Shown here: positions 9,106 to 17,395 of the stretch, piece by piece
How the letters are laid out: the number at the start of each line of letters is the position of its first letter
Position numbering within the stretch: the first letter of the stretch is position 1
NCBI RefSeq assembly: GCF_900890425.1
Contig: NZ_CAAHFG010000002.1
Span: forward strand, 806,001-870,000
From: Pontiella desulfatans
GTDB lineage: Bacteria; Verrucomicrobiota; Kiritimatiellia; Kiritimatiellales; Pontiellaceae
Length of the DNA: 64,000 nt
Direction: 5' to 3'
The notes under the pieces: model-generated
The model's database searches: none
What the model was told of the DNA's origin: nothing
The model's input: the letters and a program-made list of their open reading frames with translations, nothing else
Translations under genes and position numbers: made by a program

Positions 9106-10041
9106 ATGATGGATGATACTGTTGTCATCACAACATCGGCACCCGGTAGCCTGATGCTGCTAGGGGAGCATGCGGTTCTCCATGGATACCATGCCCTTGT
9201 GGGTGCGATCAATCGCCGCATCACGGTGCAGCTCACCCAAACCGAGACGGACTTCGTGCGGATTTTTTCCATCCTCGGGGAATACCAGGCGCCATTGAAC
9301 GATTTGGTTGACCATTCCTCATTCGGTTTTGTGATCCAGGCGATCCGCCAGCAGGCGGAGCATATCCCGACGGGCTTTGATCTGAAGATCGATTCCGATT
9401 TTTCGTCCACCATCGGTTTCGGTTCGTCGGCTGCCGTGACGGTGGCAACGCACGCGGCGCTGATGGCTTGGATCATGGGCGAGGAACCGCATCGGGAAAC
9501 CCTATTCAATCAGTCGCTCAAAACGGTGCATGAAGTACAGAAGAGCGGATCGGGATCGGATGTGGCGGCCAGCGTGTTTGGCGGTATGGTGGGTTACACC
9601 ACAGCACCTGAATTCCACCCGTTGGAACTTTCCGTTCCGCTGACCGCTGTCTACTGCGGATATAAGACCCCGACGCCGGAGGTCATCCTCAAGGTTGAAC
9701 AGATGCGCAACGAGGACCCAGCGAAGTATGAGCGCATCTATGCAACCATCGATGCCAGCGTTATGGAAGCGATCGACGGTCTGCGCAACCACGATTTCCC
9801 GGCCTTCGGCGAGGTGCTCAACCGCAACCAGGAATTGATGGACGAGATAGGGGTGAACACACCCGAGTTGCAGGAAATAGTTTCCGCACTGCAGGCGGCG
9901 CCGGATGTGTTCGGGGCCAAGATTTCCGGTTCCGGACTGGGCGACTGCGCGATCGGCGTTGGCTATGCCGACCTGGCCGGTCTCGCCTATCCGGTTCATC
10001 GTCTGGAAATCACATCGGCAGGGATCCTCTACCATGGATAG
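9106..10041 (+). CDS. Second GHMP kinase, probable phosphomevalonate kinase
   Basis: A 311-residue GHMP kinase with N-terminal SAPGSLMLLGEHAVLHGYHA, ATP loop STIGFGSSAAVTVAT, the segment KSGSGSDVAASVFGG and C-terminal AKISGSGLGDCA. The GSGSDVAAS stretch is more like phosphomevalonate kinases than the PSGVD form in the preceding gene, and a second kinase is the expected partner. It could instead be a mevalonate kinase paralogue or mevalonate-3-kinase. The start overlaps a second ATG (9109). Its end overlaps the potassium-channel gene by 8 bp. Confidence 0.75.
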   Translation: MMDDTVVITTSAPGSLMLLGEHAVLHGYHALVGAINRRITVQLTQTETDFVRIFSILGEYQAPLNDLVDHSSFGFVIQAIRQQAEHIPTGFDLKIDSDFSSTIGFGSSAAVTVATHAALMAWIMGEEPHRETLFNQSLKTVHEVQKSGSGSDVAASVFGGMVGYTTAPEFHPLELSVPLTAVYCGYKTPTPEVILKVEQMRNEDPAKYERIYATIDASVMEAIDGLRNHDFPAFGEVLNRNQELMDEIGVNTPELQEIVSALQAAPDVFGAKISGSGLGDCAIGVGYADLAGLAYPVHRLEITSAGILYHG

Positions 10042-10834
10042 CGGCGAGATGAAAAAGCGGTTGCGAAGGGTGTTGTTCGAGAACAACACGCCGGGTGGGC
10101 GCGCATTCGACATCCTGTTGTTCATTGCCATTGTGGTGAGTGTCGGATTGACGATGCTCGACAGCGTGAAATCCATCCATGCGGCGCATGGTGCGCTGTT
10201 GTTTGCGCTCAACTCGCTGTTTTCCATCCTGTTCACCATCGAGTATGCCCTCAGGCTCTATTCAGCCCCCAAGCGGACTCGCTATGCGCACAGCTTTTTC
10301 GGGGTGGTCGACCTCCTCGCCATTCTCCCGTTCTATGTCGGGATGATTATTCCCGGCACCCGTGTGCTCGATGTGATCCGGGTGCTGCGGGTGCTGCGTA
10401 TTTTCCGCGTCCTCAAGATGGCGCAGTATGTCAACGAGTCCGACCTGCTGCTGAACGCGCTCGTGGCCAGCCGCCGCAAGATCGGCATCTTTTTCGTGGC
10501 GGTTCTCACCATCGTCACGATCATCGGATCGCTGATGTACATTATCGAGGGCGAGGCCAACGGCTTCACGAGCATTCCCAAGTCGGTTTATTGGGCCATC
10601 GTGACGCTCACCACGGTCGGCTATGGCGACATTTCGCCGCAGACCAACCTGGGCCAGTTTCTCTCTTCGCTGATCATGGTGGTCGGCTACAGCATTATCG
10701 CCGTTCCGACGGGAATCATTACCGCCGACATCGTCATAGCCCGCTCCAGGCAGGAACGCACCTGCCAGGCCTGCGGCCAGGGTGGGAACGAAAACGACGC
10801 GCGCCACTGCAAGCATTGCGGCGCTAGGTTGTAG
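10034..10834 (+). CDS. Voltage-gated potassium channel with C-terminal zinc ribbon
   Basis: A 266-residue inner-membrane channel of the six-helix Kv type. S1 starts near residue 25 (FDILLFIAIVVSVGLTML), S4 carries the regularly spaced arginines of RVLRVLRIFRVLK, and the pore helix leads to the selectivity filter TTVGYGD at about residues 193-199, followed by S6. The tail holds two Cys pairs (CQACG and CKHCG, 16 residues apart), a zinc-ribbon layout not usual for these channels. The start overlaps the preceding kinase gene by 8 bp, implying translational coupling. The gene converges on, and overlaps by 11 bp, the M48 peptidase gene. Confidence 0.9.
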   Translation: MDSGEMKKRLRRVLFENNTPGGRAFDILLFIAIVVSVGLTMLDSVKSIHAAHGALLFALNSLFSILFTIEYALRLYSAPKRTRYAHSFFGVVDLLAILPFYVGMIIPGTRVLDVIRVLRVLRIFRVLKMAQYVNESDLLLNALVASRRKIGIFFVAVLTIVTIIGSLMYIIEGEANGFTSIPKSVYWAIVTLTTVGYGDISPQTNLGQFLSSLIMVVGYSIIAVPTGIITADIVIARSRQERTCQACGQGGNENDARHCKHCGARL

Positions 10835-11558
10835 GCGAACTCTCTTCGATCCGCTTATCGATGCGACGGATCCGGTCGGACATCGCAGGGTGCGAGGAAA
10901 AGTAGGCCCCTATCGTAGATGCGACGCCCTCGTCGCATTTCCCAAGCAGAGTAAACAGCCTGCACCCTCCCTGCGGATCGAATCCCGCGGCTTTCACCAG
11001 CGCAACGGCGAAACGGTCTGCGCGGAATTCCTGTTCGCGGGAATAGCCCTGCTGCACGAGGTGGCCGAGTAGCTGCTGCACCGCCGGATTGATGCCGCGG
11101 GTGCGCAGGCGCAACAGGCTGTTGATCACTGTCTTCGTCAGGAAGCGCTTGTTGGCGTCGCCATGGATTCCATGGGCAATCTCGTGGGCGAGTACGAACG
11201 CGATGGCATCCACATCCTCGCCGCAGCAATCGAATAGTTTTTCGGAAATATAGATGAAGCCGCCGGGAATGGCGCAAGCATTGAGTTCGTTCGAGCGGTC
11301 GAGTTTGAAGCGATGGTTCCGCTCCTTGTTGCGCAGGCGCCCGGTCAGCTTTGCCGCAATTTCCGAAAGCCGGTTGTTTTCGATGCACTCGACCTTCTCC
11401 TCGTAGATCTGCGCTAGCAGATAGCCCATCTGGAACTCGGTCTCGATCTTTTCCGAGTCGGTGCCCGCGAGCGATTTCATCACCCAGTTCGCCTTCAGGA
11501 ACAACGGCGCCGTCTTGCGGCCGAGCAGGTAGGGCAGGGATTGTGAATTTGGAGGCAT
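10824..11558 (-). CDS. M48-family zinc metallopeptidase
   Basis: A 244-residue protein with the HEIAH zinc site in FVLAHEIAHGIHGDAN and the downstream glutamate ligand in REQEFRADRFAV, as in M48 peptidases (HtpX/Ste24/LoiP group). NACAIPGGFIYIS just upstream is the usual edge strand. No membrane helix or clear signal peptide is seen with the ATG at 11558; a longer frame to 11642 adds 28 residues without improving this. These enzymes usually act in protein quality control. It stands alone after the rnfGCD genes. Confidence 0.85.
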   Translation of the reverse strand: MPPNSQSLPYLLGRKTAPLFLKANWVMKSLAGTDSEKIETEFQMGYLLAQIYEEKVECIENNRLSEIAAKLTGRLRNKERNHRFKLDRSNELNACAIPGGFIYISEKLFDCCGEDVDAIAFVLAHEIAHGIHGDANKRFLTKTVINSLLRLRTRGINPAVQQLLGHLVQQGYSREQEFRADRFAVALVKAAGFDPQGGCRLFTLLGKCDEGVASTIGAYFSSHPAMSDRIRRIDKRIEESSPTT

Positions 11559-11714
11559 ACGGATATTTATAAGGACAGGAGCATGGAATGACAGGATTAT
11601 TTTTTGGCCGAGGTCATGATCCGGGAATTCCGGATCGTTCAATGCGCAATTGTAGGCGAGATCCTCGAACTCGCTTCCGCGATCCCGGATCGCGGCTACA
11701 CGGATGGAACGCGG

Positions 11715-12659
11715 TCATACGGATCGTTTGGCCAGTTTTCTCCCCTGCACCTCGAACGCGATGCGATCGAGGAGGGGGGTGCACAGGTTGCCGAGCAGGA
11801 CGGCGTAGACGATGGCTTCGGTGTAGAAGGTGAAATGGCGAATGAGCGCATTGCTGGCGCCGATGATGATGCCGCAGGCGAGTTGCCCGCTCTTGGACAT
11901 GGGGGTGGAGACGGGGTCGGAGACAATGAAGACGGCGCTGGATAGGGTGGCGGCGGAAAAAAGGTTGATCAGGGGCGAGTGTCCGCACAGGGCGGTGGAT
12001 ACCGTAAACGACAGCAGGAAGGCGGCCGGTGTGCGCCAGGCGGTGATGCCTTTCCAGCAGAGCAGGCCGCCGAGCAGCAAAAGGATCAGCGGGTAGGTTT
12101 CGCCGGGGCTGCCGGGCACGAGCAAAAAGAGCCCCTCCCAAACGCCCTCGATTTTGCCGATCAGCAGTTGGGGCCAGTCGAGGGCGAAGCCTTCGGACCG
12201 GTAGAGCTCCTGCGGCGTGGCGGTGGAAATGACATCGGCGGTGGGCGTGCCCCAGTTGACCACGTGGTTCGGGTAGGCCAGCATCAGGAAGAGGCGCCCA
12301 ACCATGGCAGCGTTGAAGCGGAGCGGTAGGCCGACCATCGGCAGCTTCACGATCCAGACAGCAATGAGGATCGCAAGGAGCATGGGCAAAAACGGCATGC
12401 TGGGTGGAACGCTGGCGGCGAGGAGGGCGGCACTCAGGGCGGCTCCCGTGCAGACGAGCCGGCGTTTGCGTTTGACGATCAGGGTGTAGAGGGTCTCGGC
12501 AAACGCACCGAGGAAGGCGTATCCGATCAGCTTCCAGATGAAGGTTGGATCGTAAAGAATGCTGTAGATGGCGCAGGGCACCATCAGCGCGAGCAGGGCC
12601 CAGGCGGCCATGGGGGCGCTACGCGATCCTACGCGCAGGAAGGGGCTGGCTATCGGCAT
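11715..12659 (-). CDS. rnfD: RnfD/NqrB-like membrane subunit with flavinylation motif
   Basis: A 314-residue polytopic membrane protein of the RnfD/NqrB family, with about eight to ten hydrophobic segments. STATPQELY is a candidate site for covalent FMN attachment to threonine, and SDPVSTPMSKSGQ matches the conserved cytoplasmic-side motif of the family. Rnf and Nqr complexes couple electron transfer to Na+ or H+ transport. The start overlaps the end of rnfC by 10 bp, so the two are coupled. The subunits RnfA, RnfB and RnfE are not found nearby. Confidence 0.88.
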   Translation of the reverse strand: MPIASPFLRVGSRSAPMAAWALLALMVPCAIYSILYDPTFIWKLIGYAFLGAFAETLYTLIVKRKRRLVCTGAALSAALLAASVPPSMPFLPMLLAILIAVWIVKLPMVGLPLRFNAAMVGRLFLMLAYPNHVVNWGTPTADVISTATPQELYRSEGFALDWPQLLIGKIEGVWEGLFLLVPGSPGETYPLILLLLGGLLCWKGITAWRTPAAFLLSFTVSTALCGHSPLINLFSAATLSSAVFIVSDPVSTPMSKSGQLACGIIIGASNALIRHFTFYTEAIVYAVLLGNLCTPLLDRIAFEVQGRKLAKRSV

Positions 12660-13678
12660 TGCTTTCCCTCTTTCAGCAGATGCACCAGCGGGATGTCGGA
12701 CGGGCATGCGGCGGAGCAGACGCCGCAAAGGAAGCACTCGGCCATCTGGGCCTTGAAGGCTGTGGAGGTGGTCTTTCTTGTTCGAATCCGTTCGGTCAGC
12801 GAGAATGGGTGCAGGCCGAGTGGGCAGGCGGTGTTGCATGCTCCGCAACGGATGCAGGGGCGCTCTTCCTTCCAGGCTTTTTCCCGCTGGATGACCAGTA
12901 GGGAGAGCGTGGTTTTCTCAACCGGATCGTTCGGTTCCACCTCGCGTCCCATCATCAGGCCGGAATCAACCAGCAGGTGGAGGGAGGGGTCGTAGGGCAG
13001 GTGGTAGGCGGCAAGAACCTCTTGGACGGTTTGGCCGACGGGAACAATGATGTTCTTGTAGAAGCCGGTCGAGGGCATCGCGAGGGTCAGCGGGCGTTCG
13101 ACAACGGGGATTCCGTCGATGAGGGCGCGGCCGATGGCCCTGAGCGAAACCACGTTCAGCACGAGATAGCCCAACTGGAAGGGCCGTACGTCCGGCGGCG
13201 GCATGTTTCCGGTCAGTTTTTCCAGAATCAGTCGCTCGGCTCCAGCGGGATAGCGCCCGGAAAAAAGGACGATGTCGTATTCGGCGTTGCGTTTCCTGAT
13301 CTCGGCGACCAAGGGATCGTCCCGTTTGACGGCCAGGACGATGCGTTTGGCCCCAATGGCCTTGGCGCAGGCATTGGCTCCGGCGGACACCCACAGGGAA
13401 TCGTGCAGGAGGATGGATTGGTCGATCGTGATGCCCGGTTCGCATTCCACTCCGTTGATGACCAGCGTATGGGCACCCATGCTCGCCCGTACTTTTTTCG
13501 AGGTTTGAAAGCCGCCGCCACCCATGCCAATCAGGCCGATCTCGTCGAGGAACTCCGGAAAGGTTTCGGGATCGATTTCGTCCATACCGGGGAAAATCCG
13601 CTCCGGTCCGGGAAAGGGCCTTTCCAGCGAGTGGGGATCCGCCAGGTTGGCCCAATCGATCTTGATGGGGCGCGGCAT
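12650..13678 (-). CDS. rnfC: RnfC-like iron-sulfur/flavin electron-transfer subunit
   Basis: A 342-residue protein related to RnfC and NuoF. GLIGMGGGGFQTSKK and VINGVECEPGITIDQ are the NADH/FMN-binding region; SLBB-like sequence follows (VGQTVQEVLAAYHLP). Near the C-terminus two cysteine clusters, CIRCGACNTACP and CFLCGVCSAACP, hold two [4Fe-4S] centres. It lacks the long repetitive tail of enterobacterial RnfC. It lies 3 bp after the FMN-binding subunit gene and overlaps rnfD, so the three form an operon. Confidence 0.92.
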   Translation of the reverse strand: MPRPIKIDWANLADPHSLERPFPGPERIFPGMDEIDPETFPEFLDEIGLIGMGGGGFQTSKKVRASMGAHTLVINGVECEPGITIDQSILLHDSLWVSAGANACAKAIGAKRIVLAVKRDDPLVAEIRKRNAEYDIVLFSGRYPAGAERLILEKLTGNMPPPDVRPFQLGYLVLNVVSLRAIGRALIDGIPVVERPLTLAMPSTGFYKNIIVPVGQTVQEVLAAYHLPYDPSLHLLVDSGLMMGREVEPNDPVEKTTLSLLVIQREKAWKEERPCIRCGACNTACPLGLHPFSLTERIRTRKTTSTAFKAQMAECFLCGVCSAACPSDIPLVHLLKEGKQCR

Positions 13679-13681
13679 GGG

Positions 13682-14185
13682 CTATTTTTTCTTCGACCAG
13701 TCCGGCGGGTTTTCCATTTGGAGCGCCACGTGGCGCGCCAGGTAGTTGAGGAACCCCGACATTTTGATGCCGTAGCGTGTGGCGCTCGAGAGGGCATCGA
13801 CGGCCGATTTTTCGGCGTGGGGATCGAATGGAACGCCCTTGAATTGCTGCAGTATGGAGAGGACCTGCTGGCGGTCCTTGGCGTTCTTGATTTTGGAAAT
13901 GTCCGGGAAAACCGCTTCGCGCAGGACATAGCCCGTTGCGGTTTTGTCGACGACCACCATTCCCGTGATGGTCTTGAACGAATCGATTTCGCGGTAGGCA
14001 ATGCCGGTTTTGGGGTTCCCCGCGTTGTCCCATCCGATGTACATCTGTTTAATGGTGCGCGAATAGGGGGCGTCGGAGGTCGCCACCTCCAGGCCGGCCA
14101 TCGCCGCCTTGACCACGCCTTGCACCTCTTCGGCGGCGGCCGAAAAGGCGAACAGAAACCCTATGAATAGCAGTCTGGATAGCAT
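13682..14185 (-). CDS. RnfG-like FMN-binding extracytoplasmic subunit
   Basis: A 167-residue protein with an N-terminal hydrophobic segment (MLSRLLFIGFLFAFSAAA) that is a signal peptide or anchor, followed by an FMN_bind-like domain. DALSSATRYG contains the Ser-x-Ala-Thr type signature in which threonine (about residue 136) receives FMN from an ApbE transferase. The ATG at 14185 has a GGAG ribosome-binding site; a GTG 15 bp upstream is less likely. It is first in the rnfGCD operon and probably passes electrons on the periplasmic side. No ApbE gene is in the window. Confidence 0.8.
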   Translation of the reverse strand: MLSRLLFIGFLFAFSAAAEEVQGVVKAAMAGLEVATSDAPYSRTIKQMYIGWDNAGNPKTGIAYREIDSFKTITGMVVVDKTATGYVLREAVFPDISKIKNAKDRQQVLSILQQFKGVPFDPHAEKSAVDALSSATRYGIKMSGFLNYLARHVALQMENPPDWSKKK

Positions 14186-14247
14186 AATTGAACTCCACAC
14201 AATGAACGGCGCAGGTTACGTTTTTTAGACGCGCCTGCGCAAGGGTG

Positions 14248-14281
14248 AAAAAAACGCTCCGGACATCGGTTGCCCGGAGCG
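14248..14281 (-). terminator. Rho-independent terminator after the porin gene
   Basis: An 8-bp perfect stem (CGCTCCGG with CCGGAGCG, 11-base loop) is followed on the minus strand by seven T. It ends the porin transcript and separates it from the rnfGCD genes, which must have their own promoter or depend on read-through. Confidence 0.9.
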
Positions 14282-14304
14282 GCGCAAACGGGCGTGTTGG
14301 TGGT

Positions 14305-15558
14305 TTAGTTGATTACCCAGCCCATGCCGAGGTTGTATTTGGTGGTGCTGCCGGATGCCGCCGTGTCGCAAAACTGCACATCGCCCTTGAGCACGAGGTT
14401 CCGGGTCAGGAGCCAACTGGCGCCGAGCGTGATTTCCGATCGGTCGTATTTTGCGTCCGCCGCGTCCCCGTCCGCCATGCTGTGCTGGGTGTCGTATTCT
14501 TCATAGCGGACAAAGGGAATGAGCGAGGAATCCTTGAGCTTGCCTGTTTTCCAGGCGGCCGGGAGCACATCTGCACCGGCCTCAAGATACCAGCCGAAGA
14601 TTTGTTCGCCGATTGCTCCATCCGTTGGCTCATAGGCCGCGTTCAAGTTGCTGGAGTCGGAGTTTTCGCCGAGGGCAACGACACCGCGGAGGTGGACGCG
14701 TGAAAGGTTATACTCAAAATCAGCGGAGACCATGGTGAAGGTGTTGTCCGTGGAAACATTGTTGGTGTTGGAGTTCGAGCCGCCTTTGTTCTTGTTGTCG
14801 GTCCCTCCGTAATACCCCGAAAACCCGAGGCGCAAGTCCTGGCTTTCGGACATCAGCGGGAATACGTCGATCCGGCCGGAGAGGGCTCCTTCGTTCAGGC
14901 CGGGGCGTCCTTTCATGCGTCCGCCGCGCACGCCTTCCTTCCCGTTGAAGCCGGATTCATTCAGGCCGGCAGTGGCGTAGATTTCGTAGTTTAGCCAGCT
15001 TAGCGGGGAGCCGAACAGGCCGACTCCATCGAGCATCCAGGTCGATGGAATAATGTATTTTTCAACATTCGGACGTTCAACGCCGTTGAACAACGTTGGT
15101 TCATGGTTCTGGTTCACAATGCCCAGCGGGGCGAGCACACGACCGGCACGGATGTTGACCGAATCGGCAAAAAGGAAATCGACATAGAGCTGTTCGATCA
15201 AGAGATATTCTTCATCGGTGGAGGCGTGTTCGAGTTCGATTTCCGAGCTGAGTTTGATCCAATCGTTAAAATCAAGGCCCATGTACATTACGAGTCGGTG
15301 GATATCGAGCAGGTCGTTGCCGCCTTCGACCCAGTTGGCGTGGATTTCGCCGTAGCCGCCGAAGCGGAGTTTGCTTTCTTCCTGGGTAACGGCGGCAAGA
15401 TCGTTTCGCTCCCCTTTCAGGGCGGCCAGTTCGGCCTGGGTGTTCGCCATCTCGGCTTCGAGGGCCTTGAGACGCTCTTCGTTCTGGGCGAGGGCGGAAC
15501 CCGCAAGGATTGCGACCGTGGCGATAACGCCGATGTGTTTGACTGCCTGATGTTTCAT
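14305..15558 (-). CDS. Outer-membrane porin with N-terminal coiled coil
   Basis: A 417-residue protein with a signal peptide ending at GSALAQ, then a short coiled coil (RLKALEAEMANTQAELAALKGE) and a long beta-rich region with alternating hydrophobic residues and aromatic girdles, ending GMGWVIN. This layout fits phosphate-selective porin O/P-like or related trimeric porins, in which the coiled coil reaches the peptidoglycan. The solute is not predictable from sequence. The ATG at 15558 has an AGGAG ribosome-binding site. It has its own promoter, a long structured leader and its own terminator. Confidence 0.8.
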   Translation of the reverse strand: MKHQAVKHIGVIATVAILAGSALAQNEERLKALEAEMANTQAELAALKGERNDLAAVTQEESKLRFGGYGEIHANWVEGGNDLLDIHRLVMYMGLDFNDWIKLSSEIELEHASTDEEYLLIEQLYVDFLFADSVNIRAGRVLAPLGIVNQNHEPTLFNGVERPNVEKYIIPSTWMLDGVGLFGSPLSWLNYEIYATAGLNESGFNGKEGVRGGRMKGRPGLNEGALSGRIDVFPLMSESQDLRLGFSGYYGGTDNKNKGGSNSNTNNVSTDNTFTMVSADFEYNLSRVHLRGVVALGENSDSSNLNAAYEPTDGAIGEQIFGWYLEAGADVLPAAWKTGKLKDSSLIPFVRYEEYDTQHSMADGDAADAKYDRSEITLGASWLLTRNLVLKGDVQFCDTAASGSTTKYNLGMGWVIN

Positions 15559-15590
15559 TTCTATCTCCTTTGTTGAGCGCCGGGAGGCGT

Positions 15591-15738
15591 ATGCCGGATG
15601 CAAAGGAGGGTGGGCAACTTCGTCAAACGAAGGGGAACGGCCAACGTGGAAAGGGAGATGCTTGATTCCCTGCGAGACCCGTCCCGGTGGTTTGAATCGT
15701 TGGTAAGGTTGCCTAAACCCAATTCCTGCATCCGGCAT
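15591..15738 (-). ncRNA. Candidate structured 5' leader (possible riboswitch) of the porin gene
   Basis: Read on the minus strand, 12-base perfectly complementary ends (15738-15727 with 15602-15591) close a domain. Inside are a second helix (GGGT and GGCAA pairing with TTGCC and ACCC), a third (CCAACG with CGTTGG) and hairpins CTTCGT/ACGAAG and GGGA/TCCC. The 3' strand of the closing helix lies about 20 bases before the AGGAG of the porin. I could not match it to a known riboswitch class by eye. The nested helices support a real RNA; the function is inference. Confidence 0.6.
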
Positions 15739-15843
15739 CCGGTTCATCCACAGAACCCGCATTCCGGCAAAATTTAGTTTAAACAACCTTCAGGATCATC
15801 CTGACAGGACGGTGATTTTCGTTATGGGAACGAAAAGGCCGCT

Positions 15844-15871
15844 AACTTAGGCGCGCCAAAAAAAATGTCAA
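15844..15871 (-). promoter_or_regulatory. Sigma-70-type promoter for the porin
   Basis: On the minus strand a perfect TTGACA (15871-15866) is followed after 16 bases by TAAGTT (15849-15844). Transcription would begin near 15837, giving a leader of about 280 bases that contains the structured element. Confidence 0.6.
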
Positions 15872-15949
15872 AGCCTAAATAGAATTAAATCTAAATAAAC
15901 CCGCGTAAGGCTATCGGTATTTTAAGAGCGAAAAAGCGGGTCATCATGG

Positions 15950-15978
15950 TTGACGGCATAAAACGCGTTGGGTAATGT
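15950..15978 (+). promoter_or_regulatory. Sigma-70-type promoter for gap
   Basis: TTGACG at 15950-15955, a 17-base spacer and TAATGT at 15973-15978. The predicted transcript starts near 15985, about 50 bases before the gene. Confidence 0.65.
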
Positions 15979-16019
15979 TCGCGCTCATTTTTAACAGAAA
16001 CGGCAGTTTCTAAACCTAA

Positions 16020-17033
<1,014 letters not shown>

Positions 17034-17060
17034 GTCCTCGATTCACTTCGATTCCAGAAA

Positions 17061-17086
17061 GCGTCCCGTTCGCGGGGCGCTTTTTT
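17061..17086 (+). terminator. Rho-independent terminator after gap
   Basis: An 8-bp stem (GCGTCCCG with CGGGGCGC, one G-T pair), a stable TTCG tetraloop and six T follow the gap stop codon by 27 bases. Confidence 0.95.
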
Positions 17087-17163
17087 GTTTTTCCGGCAAA
17101 GCCGCCGAACCCGGTCACCGGCCCAGTGGCCTTCATTCGCCGAAGGGGGAATCGGTGCTTTCG

Positions 17164-17203
17164 TATTAAATCCAAAGTGACGATCGTCACTTTGGATTTA
17201 ATA
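17164..17203. repeat. Perfect 40-bp palindrome without spacer
   Basis: Two 20-base arms are exact reverse complements and meet at the central CGATCG; the outer bases are TATTAAATCC and GGATTTAATA. It lies between the gap terminator and the regulator gene. It has no T-run, so it is not a typical terminator. It may be a protein-binding site or the trace of a mobile element. Confidence 0.8.
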
Positions 17204-17336
17204 TGCCTGCGCCCGGCCTGCCAGGGCCCTATGTCGAACGGATGGTTTGCGCTTCATCGGATAAGGATCAATAAGATGCCCTGCTTGGAAATTAAATTGT
17301 TATATATCTTCCGGTTGTTTGGTGTTTTGTTACTAT

Positions 17337-17353
17337 ATCAATTGTCGATTGAT
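17337..17353. promoter_or_regulatory. Candidate operator before the GntR/LacI-type regulator
   Basis: The inverted repeat ATCAAT-TGTCG-ATTGAT (6-5-6) lies 43 bases before the regulator start. It matches the repeat at 18644-18660 in 12 of 17 positions, which suggests autoregulation. Confidence 0.55.
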
Positions 17354-17395
17354 CGATAGGTAATTATCAAAGCACTAACAGCCCGAGGCCGGACA

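Noticed and set aside
15591-15738. Molybdenum-cofactor riboswitch as identity of the porin leader
   Set aside because: A GCCTCCCG word near the 3' side recalls that class, but it lies outside the closing helix and the rest of the motif is absent.
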